Source: an uncultured Desulfobacter sp.
GTDB lineage: Bacteria > Desulfobacterota > Desulfobacteria > Desulfobacterales > Desulfobacteraceae
DNA length: 64,000 bases
Direction of reading: 5' to 3'
Assembly: GCF_963666675.1 (NCBI RefSeq)
Contig: NZ_OY762929.1
Span: 5,242,001 to 5,306,000 of the forward strand
Under the pieces are notes generated by a model, which did not search any database, was not told the origin of the DNA, and saw only the letters and a list, made by a program, of their open reading frames with translations. Each line of letters begins with the position of its first letter. The first letter of the stretch is position 1. Position numbers and translations under genes: made by a program. Below, one piece after another: positions 8,613 to 16,769 of this stretch.

Positions 8613-9158
8613 TTATCTTTTGTTGTGGCGTAAGTCAGGTTTATGCATATAACCTGCCAGGGCCCTTGAAATGTCAGTGGCCACCTGTCCCGGCCGGTTT
8701 TGGCGGCACTCAATCTTGATATCGCAGAATTTATCGTACAAAGGGGTTCGTTCTTCGTAAAGGGATTCAATGCTGCTGCTCGGGTCAATGGCAACGCCCC
8801 TGGCTTCGATATCAGACAACCGGGTCAACAGGATCGGCAGATCTGCATGCAGATAAACGACCACGGCAATCTCTTTTAAATGACGCATGGCCTCTTCCCG
8901 GTAGATGACGGAACCGCCGGTGGAAATGACCTGACGGCAACCGCCGAGGTTGAGCAGATGTCCGGCCTCGATGTCCAAAAATTTACCAAGCCCCTTTTTT
9001 TCAATGATCCGGGCAAGACTCATATTTTCTTTGGTCTGGATCACAATATCCGTATCCAGAAAACCGTATCCCAGCTGCTTTGCCAAAAGCACGCCTACGG
9101 TGCTTTTGCCGACAGCCGGCATGCCTATCAACGCGATACTGGGGTGTTGAGATTTCAC
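8613..9158 (-). CDS. Shikimate-kinase-family protein with altered substrate residues
   Basis: The 181-residue P-loop kinase of the AroK fold starts at a GTG. Walker A is GMPAVGKS (12-19). The DTD motif (35-37) and a partial lid with ARG (119-121) are present. Two residues that normally bind shikimate are changed: the Arg expected in the FRxxE motif is Leu61 (FLDIE), and the GGG motif is GGS (81-83). The fold is clear, the substrate is not. From memory, some Desulfovibrio AroK-like proteins have been proposed to act as homoserine kinases; that is a possible alternative here. It sits alone between a regulator and the zinc operon, with no aro genes nearby. Confidence 0.75.
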   Translation of the reverse strand: MKSQHPSIALIGMPAVGKSTVGVLLAKQLGYGFLDTDIVIQTKENMSLARIIEKKGLGKFLDIEAGHLLNLGGCRQVISTGGSVIYREEAMRHLKEIAVVVYLHADLPILLTRLSDIEARGVAIDPSSSIESLYEERTPLYDKFCDIKIECRQNRPGQVATDISRALAGYMHKPDLRHNKR

Positions 9159-9501
9159 TTTCTTTTTCTATTCATTTCTTTTGTATCTTACTCAGGAGTT
9201 CAATTGTGCCTATTCTTTCTTGGGCATCACACTCGCGTGTTATGTTCTATATCTTAATATTAATAAATAACAAATATTTAAATTATTTAATAGTTAATTT
9301 GTTTTGCCGTTTCCATGGATGTTGTCGCGAATAAAAATTCGGGTTTGATCATACATCGACCATCTTTATGTAGGGGCAATCCCCCTGTGGTTGCCCCCGT
9401 TAGGGCAGGCACAGGGACGAGGAGGGCAGGCACAGGGGCCTGCCCCTACAATGGCCGACGTTAGAACAAAGCCCCAGAATTCCGTTTTTAAAACGTAAAA
9501 A
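9159..9501. other. Intergenic region: AT-rich stretch and a MITE copy
   Basis: This 343-bp gap holds a strongly AT-rich run (about 9250-9302) that could contain the promoter of the minus-strand gene at 8613-9158, and the inverted MITE copy at 9341-9474. I see no gene in it. Confidence 0.6.
9341..9474 (-). mobile_element. MITE copy 1 (inverted, 134 bp, internally enlarged)
   Basis: The ends read GGGTTTGATCATACATCG at the left and TTAGAACAAAGCCC at the right, the reverse orientation of the other copies. The centre carries a partial duplication of an AGGGCAGGCACAGGG block, which makes it about 21 bp longer than the 113-bp form. Flanking octamers AAAAATTC (9333-9340) and CAGAATTC (9475-9482) match at 6 of 8 positions, consistent with an aged 8-bp target duplication. 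Confidence 0.8.
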
Positions 9502-9939
9502 CTACGCCTTTTTTTTAAGGCAATTTCTGCAAATGCCGTCGATGCGCAACTCAAATTTATCGATACGGCCGGGGAAGGTATTCTCAAAAGCCCGGACATC
9601 AATGTTCACGGTTTCGGGTGTCAGGCAGTCCATACGCCCGCATTGGGTGCAGTAAAAATGGGGGTGGGCCGGGTGATGTGCATTGGGGGCCATGCCATAG
9701 TAGGCAGCCCGGCCGCCGGTGGCGATCCGGTCCACAATCTGTTTTTCCACCAGCAGATCCAGGATCCGGTATACGGTTACCCGGTTGATGTGATCGGATC
9801 GTTCCAGGGTTTCGTGGATATCTGCCGCAGACAAAGGAAAATTATTGCCGCCGATCACTTCCAGCACCCGCAGCCGGTTGGGTGTGGATACCACGCCCGC
9901 ATCTTCAAGCAGTTGTTTGTAATCACAGTGGAGGCACAT
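9502..9939 (-). CDS. zur: Fur-family metalloregulator, probably Zur
   Basis: The 145-residue Fur-family repressor has a winged-helix N-terminal half (TPNRLRVLEVI, HINRVTVYRILDLLVEKQIVDRI). The C-terminal dimer domain has an HHPAHPHFYCTQCGRMDCL metal site and a final CRNC pair that forms the structural zinc site. It follows znuB in the same operon: the znuB stop lies 4 bp upstream of its start, and its ribosome site AAGGTAAG overlaps the end of znuB. Placement with a complete zinc ABC transporter makes a zinc-sensing Zur role more likely than Fur or PerR. It would repress the znu operon when zinc is plentiful, giving feedback on its own expression. The metal is inferred from context. Confidence 0.85.
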   Translation of the reverse strand: MCLHCDYKQLLEDAGVVSTPNRLRVLEVIGGNNFPLSAADIHETLERSDHINRVTVYRILDLLVEKQIVDRIATGGRAAYYGMAPNAHHPAHPHFYCTQCGRMDCLTPETVNIDVRAFENTFPGRIDKFELRIDGICRNCLKKKA

Positions 9940-9943
9940 GATC

Positions 9944-10792
9944 TTACCTTTTTACGTCCCCGGCGAGCTGAACCGACCTGGGTATGAGGCCCCAGAATTT
10001 TTCAATGCCCAGCGAGACCAGGAATGCGGTGCCGGCCACCATGATAATGGCGGCCCCTGAGGTCAGATCAAACCGGTAGGAGAGATAGAGCCCCGCCATG
10101 GTGAAACAGGCGCCCAGCAAACTTGAACCAACCATCATGGCACCCAAAGACCTGGCATGTTTTTCCACCATAAACGGCGGGATGGTGAGCAGGGCGATGA
10201 CCATGATCAGGCCGACCACCTGGATCACCATGACCACGGTAAGCCCGAGCATGGCAATCAGGGAGAAGTAGATGCCGCGCACCGGCAGTCCCCGCAAACC
10301 TGCAAATTCTTCATCGTAGGAGACCGCCATCAGTTCCTTATAAAAAAAGGCAACCAGAAAAAGAATCAGGGCCCCGAGAACTGCCATAACGATCAGATCC
10401 GATCCGGGCACGGTAAGAATACTGCCGAAAAGATAACTCATCAGATCCACATTATACCCCGGTGTCAAATCCACCAGGATGATGCCGAAGGCCATCCCCA
10501 CGGCCCAGATCACACCAATGACCGTATCGGCCCGTTCCCTGTTGTTCAACGTAACAGCCGCCATGACCAGGGAAGCCCCCAGGGAAAACCCCATGGTGGA
10601 AGGAATCACCGGCCATTTAAAATAAAAGGCCATGCCGATCCCGCCATAGGCGGCGTGGGCAATGCCGCCGGATAAAAATACGATGCGGTTTACCACCACC
10701 AAAGTGCCCATGATACCGCAGATGATGCTGGTCAAAAGCCCTGCGGCCAAGGCATGGCGCATGAACTCGTATTTAAGTATTTCCATCTTCAC
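9944..10792 (-). CDS. znuB: Zinc ABC transporter permease ZnuB
   Basis: The 282-residue integral membrane protein has about eight hydrophobic segments and the ABC-3 permease pattern: FLSGGIAHAAYGGIG near the N-terminus and a GLRGLPVRGIYF coupling region. It forms the membrane channel of the zinc importer with ZnuC and ZnuA. It overlaps the 3' end of znuC by 20 bp, indicating translational coupling. A manganese or iron substrate is possible for this family, but the His-rich ZnuA and the Fur-type regulator favour zinc. Confidence 0.92.
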   Translation of the reverse strand: MKMEILKYEFMRHALAAGLLTSIICGIMGTLVVVNRIVFLSGGIAHAAYGGIGMAFYFKWPVIPSTMGFSLGASLVMAAVTLNNRERADTVIGVIWAVGMAFGIILVDLTPGYNVDLMSYLFGSILTVPGSDLIVMAVLGALILFLVAFFYKELMAVSYDEEFAGLRGLPVRGIYFSLIAMLGLTVVMVIQVVGLIMVIALLTIPPFMVEKHARSLGAMMVGSSLLGACFTMAGLYLSYRFDLTSGAAIIMVAGTAFLVSLGIEKFWGLIPRSVQLAGDVKR

Positions 10793-11585
10793 CCCCTGGA
10801 TCTTTATCTCCTGCCCCGGGCATGACCCGGCTCAACGCCTGAACCCGGCACACATCTTCCACCGAGCATGCATACATGGTTTCAAGCATCTGCCCTTTAA
10901 TCTCCTCCTGGGAGTGGTAATGCAGCCCATGGTTCACGCAGGCCACGGATTTGACATAGTTGGACACGGCAAACAGATCATGGGAAATCACGACAATGGC
11001 CACATCCTTGTTCAGGGCTTCAAGCAGATTCAAAAAATCCTCCTGCCCCCTTGAGTCGATGCTGGCCGTGGGTTCGTCCAGAAGCAACAGGCGCGGCTGG
11101 CTCATCAGGGAACGGGCGATGAACACCCGCTGACGCTGTCCCCCGGAAAGTTCTCCGATCTTTTTTCGGGCATGTCTGTCCATGCCCAGACGCTCCAGGG
11201 TGGCCAAGCCATCTTTTTCACACTCTTTACGATTTTGCCTGGACCGCCCAAAACGTCCGCCCGTTCCCAGGCACCCCATGAGGACCACATCCAGGGCCGT
11301 AATGGGAAAATGACCATTGATATGGACATTCTGGGGCACATACCCTAGAGCCTGGCTGTGCTTCCCCGGACGCTCCCCCAATACCCGGATTTTACCTTTA
11401 TCCGGCCTGAGAAGCCCCAGGATCAATCTGAACAGGGTGGATTTCCCCCCGCCGTTGGGGCCGATGACAGCCAAGAAATCATTCTCCCGTATGGTCAGAT
11501 TGATGTCCGAGAGCACCCGTTGCCCATTGTAGGAAAAATCCAGATGTTCAACCGTGACCAGGGCTTTTTCTAAAATTTCTGCTAT
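10773..11585 (-). CDS. znuC: Zinc ABC transporter ATPase ZnuC, probable ATA start codon
   Basis: The ATPase has Walker A GPNGGGKST, Q-loop YVPQN, signature LSGGQRQR, Walker B LLLLDEPT and the switch His in VVISHD. A GTG at 11516 would give only 247 residues and would remove the first strand and the A-loop Tyr. The frame is open upstream and encodes ALVTVEHLDFSYNGQRV, which is conserved in ABC ATPases, so the protein must start earlier. No ATG, GTG or TTG is available. An ATA at 11585-11583 lies 7 bases after an ideal AAGGAGG and overlaps the znuA stop (ATAG), giving 270 residues. ATT and CTG codons further in are alternatives. Function is secure; the start is an inference. Confidence 0.9.
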   Translation of the reverse strand: MAEILEKALVTVEHLDFSYNGQRVLSDINLTIRENDFLAVIGPNGGGKSTLFRLILGLLRPDKGKIRVLGERPGKHSQALGYVPQNVHINGHFPITALDVVLMGCLGTGGRFGRSRQNRKECEKDGLATLERLGMDRHARKKIGELSGGQRQRVFIARSLMSQPRLLLLDEPTASIDSRGQEDFLNLLEALNKDVAIVVISHDLFAVSNYVKSVACVNHGLHYHSQEEIKGQMLETMYACSVEDVCRVQALSRVMPGAGDKDPGGEDGNT

Positions 11586-12523
11586 TTTAAAGCCTCCTTG
11601 AACTGCCGGGCTATTTTCTTCATATTATCCAGCCAATCCAAAGCCAAAGGGTCGGCCGGTATAACCTGGCCGTGGATCTCCCTGGCAACAAGTTCCGCAC
11701 TTTTGGTTGAAAACTGGGGCTGGACAAAAATAACGTTGATACCCTCTTCCCTGGCATGTTGGATCAATTTCTGAAGTTTTTCAGGTTTTGGATCTTTGCC
11801 TTCTACTTCAATGGGGATCATTTTCAATTTGTAATCCCGGGCAAAATACCCCCAGGCCGGATGAAAAACCATAAACTGCATGCCTTCATTATGTTCCAGC
11901 ATCAGGGTCAGATCCTGGTCAAGGGCATCAATCTCCTTGATAAAGCGCTCGTAGTTGGCTGTGTAGAACCCCTTGTTTTCAGGATCAGCGGCAGTGAGCG
12001 CCCCGAGAATATTACTTGCCTGGACCTTGACCAGCTTGGGGGAGAGCCAGATATGGGGGTCCAGGCCGGCATGATCATGGTCATGGTCATCCTCTGCATG
12101 GACGTTATCATTGTGGTGGGCGTGATGGTCACCATCATGGTTGGCGTCATGATCCTCATCATGATGGTGGTGGGCTGCCATGGGCTGTTTTTTTATGCCT
12201 TGGTCTGTATGTACAATGGTCATATCCGGATTGGCAGATGCAATTTTGTCCAGCCAAAAGGTTTCAAAGGGAACACCAATGGAAAAATAGATCCGGGTTT
12301 TGGATATTTTAACCATCTGTGCAGGTTTCGGCTCATATGTGGCCGGGCTTGCCCCGGGTTGGACCATCACGGAGACATCCACCTTATCCTTGCCAATTTG
12401 TTGCACAAAATATTGCTGGGGCACGATACTGACAAACACGGAGACCGGCCTTTGAGCCAAGGCCTGTCCACAAACGAATGCAACCATTGAAATAACAATA
12501 AAAAACACACCAAGCTTTTTCAT
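11582..12523 (-). CDS. znuA: Zinc ABC transporter periplasmic binding protein ZnuA
   Basis: The 313-residue cluster A-I substrate-binding protein has a signal peptide (residues 1-23, ending GQALA). The hallmark of zinc-specific members is present: a long His/Asp-rich loop at about 116-150, beginning HHHHDEDHD, between the first metal ligand region and the LDPHIWLSP motif. Further ligands are expected in MVFHPAWGYFARDY. It captures zinc in the periplasm and delivers it to ZnuB. It is the first gene of znuACB-zur, starting after a good AGGAGG-type ribosome site (its reverse complement CCTCCTG is at 12529-12535). Confidence 0.94.
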   Translation of the reverse strand: MKKLGVFFIVISMVAFVCGQALAQRPVSVFVSIVPQQYFVQQIGKDKVDVSVMVQPGASPATYEPKPAQMVKISKTRIYFSIGVPFETFWLDKIASANPDMTIVHTDQGIKKQPMAAHHHHDEDHDANHDGDHHAHHNDNVHAEDDHDHDHAGLDPHIWLSPKLVKVQASNILGALTAADPENKGFYTANYERFIKEIDALDQDLTLMLEHNEGMQFMVFHPAWGYFARDYKLKMIPIEVEGKDPKPEKLQKLIQHAREEGINVIFVQPQFSTKSAELVAREIHGQVIPADPLALDWLDNMKKIARQFKEALK

Positions 12524-12824
12524 TTCAACCTCCTGTTAAATGGATTTGATATCGTCATATTAGATCAAAATCATGGAGAACACCTACATGCAAATTTATT
12601 GCATTCCACAGAAATGGCAAGGATGTTTTTATTTTTCATCAAAAAAGAGGACGCGTTGATATGCGACTTGGCGTCTAAAAGAAATTGAACGAAGGATGCT
12701 ATCCGGGGATCGTCACGGGCTTGGCTCTAACGTAGGGCATTGTAGGGGCAGGTCTCTGTGCCTGCCCTAACCTGGGCAACCACAGGGGGATTGCCCCTAC
12801 AAAAGATGGCCGGGCCCATCTTCA
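12524..12824. other. Intergenic region upstream of znuA
   Basis: About 300 bp. It should contain the znu promoter on the minus strand. An imperfect inverted repeat with outer arms TTGAT/ATCAA lies at 12546-12568 (7 of 11 positions pair) and might be a Zur site, but it does not match the common Zur box closely. The rest holds a truncated MITE copy. Confidence 0.45.
12717..12812 (+). mobile_element. MITE copy 2 (right end lost)
   Basis: The left terminal repeat GGGCTTGGCTCTAACG and the central hairpins are present. The sequence stops matching after AAAAGATGGCC, just before the stop codon of the DUF1178 gene on the minus strand. The missing outer 15 or so bases of the right end mean that no target duplication can be scored. 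AAGATGGCC followed by GGGCCCATCTT makes a short palindrome that could serve as a terminator for the DUF1178 gene. Confidence 0.75.
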
Positions 12825-13271
12825 CTAATTGAGGTCTTCGTTGCCTTTTTTGAACGTTGGAATTTTAAAGGTCGGCACCCCTTCTTTTTCCAGGGTCTTT
12901 TCCTCTTCCTGGGTTGTGGTGCCCCGGATCTGTTTGAACTCCTTGGCCCCGTAATGCATCTCCAACGCCTCTTTGGCAAAGGATGAGCCGACATCCTCGA
13001 AGTTATTTTCAACGTATTTCGTCATTTTTTCGGAAAACTCGGCCATGGCATCCAGCTGGGCCTGGGACGCCATCTCCTGCTGGGGACCGGCAGGGCTTGG
13101 GGCGGCGGATTTTCGTATGGCCACGGCGGAAAGCTTGGGGCTGACGGAAAGACTGTCGCACACCGGGCATTGCAAAAGGCCTTGCTCCTGCTGCCGGTTC
13201 AGATCGTCCCGGTCGTCAAACCAGCCTTCAAACACATGGCCGTTTATGCATTCAAGATCAAATACTATCAT
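12825..13271 (-). CDS. DUF1178 family protein
   Basis: The 148-residue product opens MIVFDLECINGHVFEGWF, with a CxxGH and a CPVCDS pair (the second at about residue 36-41) that probably form a zinc ribbon. The remainder is charged and helical. DUF1178 proteins are widespread in Proteobacteria; no function is established that I know of. It is 17 bp downstream of the radical SAM gene in the same direction, so the two are probably co-transcribed. Family call is based on the N-terminal signature. Confidence 0.85.
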   Translation of the reverse strand: MIVFDLECINGHVFEGWFDDRDDLNRQQEQGLLQCPVCDSLSVSPKLSAVAIRKSAAPSPAGPQQEMASQAQLDAMAEFSEKMTKYVENNFEDVGSSFAKEALEMHYGAKEFKQIRGTTTQEEEKTLEKEGVPTFKIPTFKKGNEDLN

Positions 13272-13288
13272 GATTAGAGGGATATACG

Positions 13289-14635
13289 TTATTTCAGCAT
13301 CTTTTTCAATTGGGAAATGCGATCCAGATCCTGTTGGGAGCGCACACAGGGAAACAGACTGTTGTTGGTCAGGGCCGGATGGGCCGTGATATCAAACCGG
13401 GCATTTTTTACGGCATCCGCCCACATGGCGGTGTGGGGAATGGGGGTGTAGTAGGCCAGAACCGGGGTGAGTCCCAGGTGTTTCACCTGGTTGATGGACC
13501 CTTCCACCCCATCAAGGTCCTGGTCGGGCAGTCCGCATAAAAGATAGGCCCCCAACTGATCCTTTTCAAACCCGGCTGCCCGCAGGTTCTCCACGGCCGT
13601 AAAAAACTCATTCTGCTTGACCTTAATGTCGTGGCGGTGGCTTGAAAAATCTGCGGTTTCAAGTCCCAGGCGGATGGTTTTAAAGCCTGCCTTGAACATC
13701 AAATCCGCGGCCTTTGCCGAAATCTCCTTTATGTGCAGGGCATTGGGGGTGTGAAAAAAGATCTCCATTTTTCCATCAATGATGCGTTCAAGCAGAGGAA
13801 ATGCATATCGTTCCGGGTTGATCAACAGCGCATCATCGTAAAAGGCAAAGTTTTTCACCTGAAAATTATGGTGCCAGTGGCGGATCTCCTGGAAGACATT
13901 TTCCGGGGAGCGCCGCCGGAAGCGTGGTTCAAGAACCGAAGAGGCGCAGTATTCACAGGAAAAGGGGCACCCCCGGGAGGTCAGAATCGGGGCATAGGCC
14001 ATGGTGCCCTGGAGATCCAGGGCGGCAAAGGGTGTTGCGTCAAGGTCTGCCGGGTCCGGTGTGTGGTTCAGAGTATACCCGGTATAGGCTTTAACCAGAT
14101 CCGCAAGAACAGGTTCGGCCGGACCTGTGATGACATGATCTGCCCCGGAATATTTCCGGGCATGGTCTTCACAAAGGCTTGCGTAAATACCGCCCAGCAC
14201 CACGGGCACGCCGGAAAAACGTTTTTTGAGCAAAGCAATGGTTTCGGCCACACCCGTGGCCCAATAGGTCATGAGCGAGGTGACCAGGATCAAATCGGGC
14301 CGGTCCATTTCCGAAAGGTCCCGGTCTATCCATTCCTTTAGCGCCCCGTACCGGGTGAAATTACCGGCGGTGTCTCCCAGGTGGGTTTCAAGGATCTCGG
14401 GTAAGGGGATCGGGGTTTTATCAAAGGGGCCGCGACCGTCCCAGCACACCTTGACACGCTTGGTCCGCCTGGGATGAAACCGAGTCATGCAGTCCAGGAA
14501 CGAAACCCGGACACCGTTTTCGCGCAGAATGGCGGCAATGGTGAAAAGGCCTAACGGGCGGGCCCAGAAATCAAAGGCGGCAAAATCATGGACCCAGGGA
14601 TTAACACAAAGGATATGGGGCGGATCAGTTTTCAA
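13289..14635 (-). CDS. B12-binding-domain radical SAM protein
   Basis: The 448-residue product begins with a Rossmann-like B12-binding-type domain (ILCVNPW, SFLDCM, VVLGGIYASL; about 7-180). A radical SAM core follows with the [4Fe-4S] motif CPFSCEYC (Cys223, Cys227, Cys230). The region after it (FAFYDDALLINP, LGLETADF) is typical of the class. The B12 ligand motif DxHxxG is not evident, as in many members annotated only by fold. The substrate is unknown. It overlaps the 3' end of ahbB by 11 bp, so it is translationally coupled to a haem-pathway gene, and it is followed by DUF1178. It does not look like AhbC or AhbD, which lack this N-terminal domain. Confidence 0.85.
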   Translation of the reverse strand: MKTDPPHILCVNPWVHDFAAFDFWARPLGLFTIAAILRENGVRVSFLDCMTRFHPRRTKRVKVCWDGRGPFDKTPIPLPEILETHLGDTAGNFTRYGALKEWIDRDLSEMDRPDLILVTSLMTYWATGVAETIALLKKRFSGVPVVLGGIYASLCEDHARKYSGADHVITGPAEPVLADLVKAYTGYTLNHTPDPADLDATPFAALDLQGTMAYAPILTSRGCPFSCEYCASSVLEPRFRRRSPENVFQEIRHWHHNFQVKNFAFYDDALLINPERYAFPLLERIIDGKMEIFFHTPNALHIKEISAKAADLMFKAGFKTIRLGLETADFSSHRHDIKVKQNEFFTAVENLRAAGFEKDQLGAYLLCGLPDQDLDGVEGSINQVKHLGLTPVLAYYTPIPHTAMWADAVKNARFDITAHPALTNNSLFPCVRSQQDLDRISQLKKMLK

Positions 14636-15104
14636 AGTACTGCATGGAGGTTTTTTTCAGCTCCTGGCGGGAAAACAGCAGGGTATAATCTTTTTCTCCG
14701 GTGGCTTTGGAGACCTTTGCCGCAATGGCAAAGCACTCCTCTTCGGATGCGCCGTGAACCATGGTGTACAGATTTTTATCCCACCCGGGGGCAGGATCTC
14801 TTCGATAACAATGGGTGATCTCACGGAAGGAGGCCATGATACCGCCCACCTCTTCCACGCGCTCTTCGGGCACCTTCCAGGCCACCATGGCATTGGCCTT
14901 GAACCCTGATTTCTGGTGTTTAAGTGTGGCGCCGAACCGCCGGATCATATTTCTGTCATGGAGACCCGAGAGCACCTCAAGGAATTCTTCCTCTGAAATG
15001 CCGATCTGTTTTGCCATCTCAAGATAGGGGCGCTTGCAGACCGGGATATCGGTCTGCAGCAGTGAAATTACTTTTTTTTCCAGGTCTGTGAGGGATGTTG
15101 TCAT
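14625..15104 (-). CDS. ahbB: Siroheme decarboxylase subunit, AhbB type (Lrp/AsnC-like)
   Basis: The 159-residue product has an Lrp/AsnC-type layout. A helix-turn-helix domain (LTDLEKKVISLLQTD, YLEMAKQIGISEEEFLEVL) is followed by a RAM-like ferredoxin-fold domain. FGATLKHQKSGF and REITHCYRRDPAPGWDKNLYTMVHG carry the conserved residues of NirDLGH/AhbAB proteins. AhbA and AhbB together convert siroheme to didecarboxysiroheme, a step of the alternative haem pathway used by sulfate reducers and archaea. Only one of the two subunits is in this window; the partner must be elsewhere. A plain Lrp-type regulator is the alternative, but the haem-pathway motifs argue against it. Confidence 0.85.
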   Translation of the reverse strand: MTTSLTDLEKKVISLLQTDIPVCKRPYLEMAKQIGISEEEFLEVLSGLHDRNMIRRFGATLKHQKSGFKANAMVAWKVPEERVEEVGGIMASFREITHCYRRDPAPGWDKNLYTMVHGASEEECFAIAAKVSKATGEKDYTLLFSRQELKKTSMQYFEN

Positions 15105-15146
15105 AAACTGGTTTCCAAAACCTTAGCTTTTTTAATCAATATATTT

Positions 15147-15228
15147 GTCCAACCCGTGTTTGGACGAAAAATTGCCCAGATGCAAATTTTTCTGCAACGC
15201 CGCAGGTGGGTGATTTTTCGTTCAAACA
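15147..15228. repeat. Long inverted repeat between ahbB and mtnA, overlapping the mtnA stop
   Basis: The 21-base arm at 15157-15177 (TGTTTGGACG...TTGCCC) pairs over its full length with 15208-15228 (GGGTGA...CAAACA). The only non-Watson-Crick pairs are three G-U wobbles. The loop is 30 bases. The right arm covers the mtnA stop codon (15222-15224). A competing small hairpin, GTCCAA/TTGGAC at 15147-15152 and 15160-15165, uses part of the left arm, so two exclusive folds are possible. Confidence 0.7.
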
Positions 15229-16337
15229 CCATCTATTTTCTTATCTGGGAACATTGCCATTATCTCATCTTCTCCGGCACCGCAGATGCCGCGCTCGGTG
15301 ATGAAGCCTGTCACAAGGCGGGCCGGGGTGACGTCAAATGCATGGTTGGCCGCCGGGCTGTTCGCCGGGGGCACCAGGACCGATGAAATTTTTCCATCGC
15401 AAAGCCCCTGGACATATTTAATCTCGTCCGGGTCCCGCTCTTCAATGGGAATATCTTTTACACCATCGGTGATGGTCCAGTCAAAGGTGGATGACGGCAG
15501 TGCCACATAAAAGGGCACATCGTTGTCCCGGGCAGCCAGGGCCTTGAGATAGGTGCCGATTTTATTGGCCACATCACCGGCCCGGGTGGTGCGGTCCGTG
15601 CCCACAATGACCAGATCCACCATGCCGTGCTGCATCAGGTGCCCCCCGGCGTTATCCGTGATTACGGTATGTTTAATGCCGTGTTTGCCGAGCTCCCAGG
15701 CGGTCAGGCGCGACCCCTGGTTCAAGGGCCGGGTTTCATCCACCCACACATGAATATCAATGCCGGCATCAAAGGCGGTGTACATGGGCGCCGTGGCCGT
15801 GCCGTACTCAATGCACGCAAGCCACCCGGCATTGCAGTGGGTTAAAATGTTTACAGGCTGACCCTTTTTCTTGTCAGCAATCTCTTTGATAATGGACAGG
15901 CCGAACTCACCGATTTTCTGGCAGTTCACCGCCTCTTCTTCCACAATATCCAGGGCCTCTTTCAAGGCAACGTCCACCCGGGCATCATATCCGGATTCGG
16001 TGAGGACTTTTTCCATGACCCGGTCCACGGCCCAGGCCAGGTTGGTGGCCGTGGGCCGGGCATCACGAAGACGGGCGCACTCGGCCTTAAACCAGACGTC
16101 ATCCGCCCCCTGGTTGCCCGCCTGCACCAGAATGACATAGACACCCAGCGCCCCGGTGGCACCGATCAACGGCGCGCCCCGGACATACATATCCTTGACG
16201 GCATGGATCACCTGGTCATTGGTTGTCAGGTCTTCCACAATCAACTCATGGGGCAGGCGTCTCTGGTCTATGACCTTAACGGTTTTCGAATTATCATCAA
16301 ACCAGATGGGCCGCATCTGTTTTCCATCCACATTCAT
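15222..16337 (-). CDS. mtnA: S-methyl-5-thioribose-1-phosphate isomerase
   Basis: The 371-residue product of the MtnA/eIF2B-alpha fold begins with RPIWFDDN. It has the RGAPLIGATGALGV loop, the catalytic Cys168 in THCNAGWLAC and the catalytic Asp248 in IVGTDRT. TDNAGGHLMQHG is also conserved. The enzyme isomerises 5-methylthioribose-1-phosphate to the ribulose form in methionine salvage; in some anaerobes it serves a shortened salvage route. No other mtn genes are nearby. It is separated from ahbB by 117 bp holding a strong hairpin, so it may be its own transcription unit. Confidence 0.94.
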   Translation of the reverse strand: MNVDGKQMRPIWFDDNSKTVKVIDQRRLPHELIVEDLTTNDQVIHAVKDMYVRGAPLIGATGALGVYVILVQAGNQGADDVWFKAECARLRDARPTATNLAWAVDRVMEKVLTESGYDARVDVALKEALDIVEEEAVNCQKIGEFGLSIIKEIADKKKGQPVNILTHCNAGWLACIEYGTATAPMYTAFDAGIDIHVWVDETRPLNQGSRLTAWELGKHGIKHTVITDNAGGHLMQHGMVDLVIVGTDRTTRAGDVANKIGTYLKALAARDNDVPFYVALPSSTFDWTITDGVKDIPIEERDPDEIKYVQGLCDGKISSVLVPPANSPAANHAFDVTPARLVTGFITERGICGAGEDEIMAMFPDKKIDGV

Positions 16338-16769
16338 GGCGTGTTTCCTTTTCCTGAAGTTTCAATTCTTATATCAGATCAGACGGTTAATTTGTACAAT
16401 AAAACCCAAACGAAATCGGGAATCAAGATGCAGGGAGATTTTAACCAAATGAAAATGAAAGGGTTGCGCTGCAACGCCTCAACTTTTCAGTTGGCATCAA
16501 ATCTTAAATTTCAGTTGGAAAGTCCTGTTGCAGAATTCAGAAGATGGCGATCAAAAACCAAAGATTTATTAACCTTACTACACACAAAGAGAGAAAAAAG
16601 TAATACTTTGTAACACAAAACTCCTATTAAAATCTTCATACAAACTTTATTCAAAAATTCTTTCCATGAAAGTTTGACACAAGCCGTAAATATATATAAA
16701 CAAATATATTGTATTCATATAATTATTCAGCACAAAAAGACATTCAACGCAAAAAAATAGGAGGAAGAG
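16338..16769. other. Intergenic region between divergent mtnA and the secreted-protein cluster
   Basis: This 432-bp AT-rich region holds promoters for both directions. About 16465-16545 contains nested short inverted repeats (for example CAACT/AGTTG, and an outer CTGCAAC/GTTGCAG pair), so a structured leader is possible. No open reading frame with a ribosome site was found. Confidence 0.5.
16674..16702 (+). promoter_or_regulatory. Candidate sigma-70-type promoter for the cohesin-like gene
   Basis: A perfect TTGACA (16674-16679) is followed after 17 bases by TAAACA (16697-16702) in an AT-rich tract, with TATATA runs overlapping. It lies 67 bp before the start at 16770. Pattern match only. Confidence 0.5.

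Noticed and set aside
12546..12568. Zur box upstream of znuA
   Set aside because: Only 7 of 11 positions pair and it does not match the usual Zur consensus, so it is mentioned but not called as a separate feature.
16338..16769. c-di-GMP (GEMM) riboswitch before the secreted-protein genes
   Set aside because: The conserved GEMM core was looked for by eye and not found here or in the other long intergenic regions.
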